A DNA stretch of 64,000 nucleotides from Caulobacteraceae bacterium (GTDB lineage: Bacteria; Pseudomonadota; Alphaproteobacteria; Caulobacterales; Caulobacteraceae). Of the stretch, positions 62,011 to 64,000 are shown one piece after another. Below the pieces are notes generated by a model. It ran no database searches. It was not told where the DNA came from and worked only from the letters and a program-made list of their open reading frames with translations. The stretch spans positions 1 through 64,000 of the forward strand of contig CANJME010000016.1 in assembly GCA_947475875.1 (NCBI GenBank), written 5' to 3'. Positions within the stretch are counted from its first letter, which is position 1, and each line of letters starts with the position of its first letter. The translations under genes were made by a program, and so were the position numbers.

Positions 62011-62661
62011 ATGAACCGCATCCGTTCGCTTGCCGGCGCATCAGCCGCGCTCGCCGCCGCCGCTACGCTCAGCGCCTGTGGAGTGAACACCATCCCGACC
62101 CAGGACGAGGCCGTGAAGACCTCCTGGGCCGAGGTACAGAACCAGTATCAACGCCGTTCGGACCTGATTCCGAACCTGGTTTCGACCGTCCAGGGCTACG
62201 CCAACCAGGAAGCCGGCGTGCTGACCGCCGTCACGCAGGCCCGCGCCAGCGCCACTCAGGTCAAGGTCGACGCCTCGACCATCACCGACCCGGCTTCATT
62301 CGCCCGCTTCGAGCAGGCCCAGAACCAGCTTTCGGGAGTGCTCGGCCGGCTGATGATGATCCAGGAAAATTATCCGCAGCTGAAGTCGAACGAAAACTTC
62401 ATGGCCTTGCAAAGCCAGCTCGAGGGCACGGAAAACCGCATCGCCATCTCGCGCCGCGACTACAACACCACCGCCCAGACCTACAACACCACCTTGCGCA
62501 CCTTCCCGCAGGTGATCTGGGCCAAGACCCTCTACTCCAGCCAGAAGCCGGCCAACCTCTTTGCCGCCAGCAATGCGGCCCAGACCGCGCCGAGCGTCAG
62601 CTTCACCCCGCCCGCGGTGGGCGGCAAGGCGCCTGAGCCTGCTCCCGCGAAGGCCAAGTAG
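62011..62661 (+). CDS. lemA: LemA-family membrane-associated protein
   Basis: 216 residues. The N-terminus (SLAGASAALAAAATLSACG) looks like a lipoprotein leader with a lipobox Cys near residue 23. The LemA core follows: VKTSWAEVQNQYQRRSDLIP, then NLVSTVQGYA, and AISRRDYNTTAQTYNTTLRT. The long helical bundle is typical; the last ~35 residues are Pro/Ala rich. The function is unknown. It is encoded with two TPM-domain proteins, a common arrangement (lemA-ygcG-like). ATG 62011 is chosen over an upstream TTG (61999). Confidence 0.92.
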   Translation: MNRIRSLAGASAALAAAATLSACGVNTIPTQDEAVKTSWAEVQNQYQRRSDLIPNLVSTVQGYANQEAGVLTAVTQARASATQVKVDASTITDPASFARFEQAQNQLSGVLGRLMMIQENYPQLKSNENFMALQSQLEGTENRIAISRRDYNTTAQTYNTTLRTFPQVIWAKTLYSSQKPANLFAASNAAQTAPSVSFTPPAVGGKAPEPAPAKAK

Positions 62662-62666
62662 CGGCG

Positions 62667-63470
62667 ATGATCAAAGCCCTTGCGGGCGGTCTGGCGGCCT
62701 TGGCGCTGCTGGCCGCCCCGGCGCTGTCCGCCCCCACCTTTCCGCCCCTCAGCGGGCGGGTGGTGGATGAGGCGAACATCATCCCGGCTCCGGTTGAGGC
62801 CGAACTCACCGCCAAGCTCGAACGGCTGGAGGCCACGACCCGCCACCAGGTCGTGGTCGCCACCATCAAGGATCTCAAGGGCTACGAGATCGAGGACTAT
62901 GGCTACCAGCTCGGACGGGCCTGGAAGATCGGCGATGCGAAACTCGACGACGGCGCCGTGCTGATCGTCGCGCCCTCCGCCCGCAAGGTGCGGATCGAGG
63001 TCGGCTATGGCCTTGAGCCGGTGCTGACCGACGCGCTCTCCAGCGTCATTATCCAGACCCGCATCATTCCCAAATTCAAGGCGGGTGACATGCCAGGTGG
63101 CATTTCTGCAGGGGTTGACGCCATCGCCGATCAGCTGGGTCTGCCCGCCGATCAAGCGCAGGCTGTGGCTCAGCAAGCCCAGACCAAGGCCAGCGCCGGC
63201 TCTCGCCATGGCGGCGGCTTTCCGTGGCCGGCTATCCTCATCGCTTTCTTTGTCATCTCCATGCTCTCAGGCCTGGGCCGGCGCGGACGGCGGCGCGGCG
63301 GCAGCGGCCTCGGCGGCGCGCTGCCCTGGATCGTGCTGGGCGCGCTCAGTAATTCCGGTCGCCGCGACTGGGGCGGAGGCGGCGGCGGAGGTTGGTCTGG
63401 CGGCGGAGGCGGCGGCTTCTCCGGCGGCGGGGGCTCATTCGGGGGCGGCGGCGCCTCGGGAGGCTGGTAG
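62667..63470 (+). CDS. TPM-domain membrane protein (YgcG-like) with Gly-rich tail
   Basis: 267 residues. A signal peptide (ALLAAPALSAP) is followed by a TPM domain (residues ~22-160: FPPLSGRVVDEANIIPAPVE, HQVVVATIKDLKGYEIEDYG, IEVGYGLEPVLTDALSSVII), a membrane helix at ~190-205 and a basic GRRGRRRGG segment. It ends in a Gly/Ser-rich tail (about 40 residues, GGGGGWSGGGGGGFSGGGGS). This is the classic YgcG layout. TPM-domain proteins are implicated in membrane or photosystem maintenance. It lies five bases after lemA. Confidence 0.93.
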   Translation: MIKALAGGLAALALLAAPALSAPTFPPLSGRVVDEANIIPAPVEAELTAKLERLEATTRHQVVVATIKDLKGYEIEDYGYQLGRAWKIGDAKLDDGAVLIVAPSARKVRIEVGYGLEPVLTDALSSVIIQTRIIPKFKAGDMPGGISAGVDAIADQLGLPADQAQAVAQQAQTKASAGSRHGGGFPWPAILIAFFVISMLSGLGRRGRRRGGSGLGGALPWIVLGALSNSGRRDWGGGGGGGWSGGGGGGFSGGGGSFGGGGASGGW

Positions 63471-63471
63471 G

Positions 63472-64000
63472 ATGAACATTACCGAAGACGATCACGCCCG
63501 CATCGCGGCGGCCGTCGCCAAAGCCGAGGCCGCCACCAGCGGTGAAATCCGCTGTGTGCTGACGCGCGAGACGGTCAACGTTCCGGTCGTCGCACTGATC
63601 GGCGGCGCCAGCGCGGCGCTGGTCGCTCCTCCCATCGCCATCGCCCTGGGCCTCAAGCCAGATCTCCTGACCGGCCTCTTCGACGGCTGGACGGCAGCTC
63701 ATGCATCGGCGGCCGGCGCCGGACTCTATTCCACCCTGACCGTCTACATCCTCCTTCAGGCGGTGGTGTTCGCCCTGGTGGCCGGGATCTTCATGATCCG
63801 ACCCTTCCGCCGGGTTCTCACCGGTGGGCCGGGCAGTGTCGGCCGCGTCCGCAGAGCCGCCCTCGAGCAGTTCGAGGCCCTGGGCCTGACCCACACCCGC
63901 GACAAGACCGGCGTGCTCATCTTCGCCAGCCTGGACGATCACCGGGCCGAAGTGCTGGCCGATTCCGGCATCTACCAGAAAACCGCGCCTGCGGACTGGC
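63472..64000 (+). CDS. TPM-domain membrane protein, C-terminus beyond the window
   Basis: The visible 176 residues start MNITEDDHARIAAAVAKAEA, then ATSGEIRCVLTRE, as in the second TPM protein (TPM_phosphatase domain) found after lemA-ygcG pairs. Two membrane helices lie at ~38-58 and ~88-112. The domain continues with AALEQFEALGLTHTRDKTGV, LIFASLDDHRAEVLADSGIY. It starts one base after the preceding stop codon, so lemA and the two TPM genes form an operon. The frame is open at the window end. Confidence 0.88.
   Translation, partial: MNITEDDHARIAAAVAKAEAATSGEIRCVLTRETVNVPVVALIGGASAALVAPPIAIALGLKPDLLTGLFDGWTAAHASAAGAGLYSTLTVYILLQAVVFALVAGIFMIRPFRRVLTGGPGSVGRVRRAALEQFEALGLTHTRDKTGVLIFASLDDHRAEVLADSGIYQKTAPADW

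Noticed and set aside
63346-63942. A 198-codon minus-strand frame opposite the TPM genes
   Set aside because: It is the shadow of the Gly-rich tail and TPM domain; the plus-strand frames have clear family motifs and operon spacing.

Overview
The window is high-GC DNA from an alphaproteobacterium, most likely a member of the Caulobacterales (Caulobacter/Phenylobacterium-like). The main pointers are a CpdR response regulator, a LexA box of the alphaproteobacterial type (GAAC-N7-GAAC) in front of imuA-imuB-dnaE2, a TIGR02301 protein, and a proximity of N-formylglutamate amidohydrolase, cpdR and tRNA-Val that I recall from this group. No rRNA, CRISPR array or replication origin was seen.

Layout. 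1-143: end of an IS3-family element that truncates a DUF2306 gene. 593-4343: minus-strand Gly/Pro-rich exported protein, typA and N-formylglutamate amidohydrolase. 4401-17633: five single-module and one double-module TPR plus GT41 (O-GlcNAc-transferase/SPINDLY-like) proteins, seven catalytic modules in all, with cpdR embedded among them; tRNA-Val(GAC) follows. 17964-20819: a decayed prophage terminase and a PqaA-like hydrolase gene bracketed by two REPIN-like palindromes. 20820-26190: a vitamin B12 uptake operon btuB-btuF-btuC-btuD behind a cobalamin riboswitch, with palindromic repeats at the btuF start and between btuC and btuD. 26271-27815: lipoprotein, cytochrome c'-type protein and ECF sigma factor.

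27912-44151 is an accessory-looking membrane and metal island. It holds a P1B-type ATPase, three SPFH proteins (one fused to a polytopic membrane domain), a HupE/UreJ-type protein, a parvulin-like protein, a diheme cytochrome c, cbtA and cbtB, a histidine-phosphatase-fold protein lacking its catalytic His, an FtsH paralogue whose zinc motif HEXXH is REGGR, a DUF305 protein, a transglutaminase-like protein and two polytopic membrane proteins. Two of its operons carry an identical promoter-like motif, GGGAA-N10-CGTGCGTAATA, at the same distance from their start codons. This suggests a co-regulated unit that couples metal or redox handling to SPFH/AAA membrane scaffolding without proteolysis.

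44420-49399: TIGR02301 protein, a stomatin/NfeD pair, an LprI-like protein, a MarR regulator with a palindromic operator, rnhA and thrB. 49502-56087: three tandem DUF6351 secreted proteins (predicted hydrolases). 56143-61837: SOS mutasome operon imuA-imuB-dnaE2 under a perfect LexA box; imuB and dnaE2 each contain an in-frame palindromic repeat (52 and 46 codons). 62011-64000: lemA and two TPM-domain proteins, the last cut by the window end.

The strongest candidates for something undescribed are the seven-module GT41 array around cpdR, and the SPFH/P1B-ATPase/inactive-FtsH/CbtAB island.
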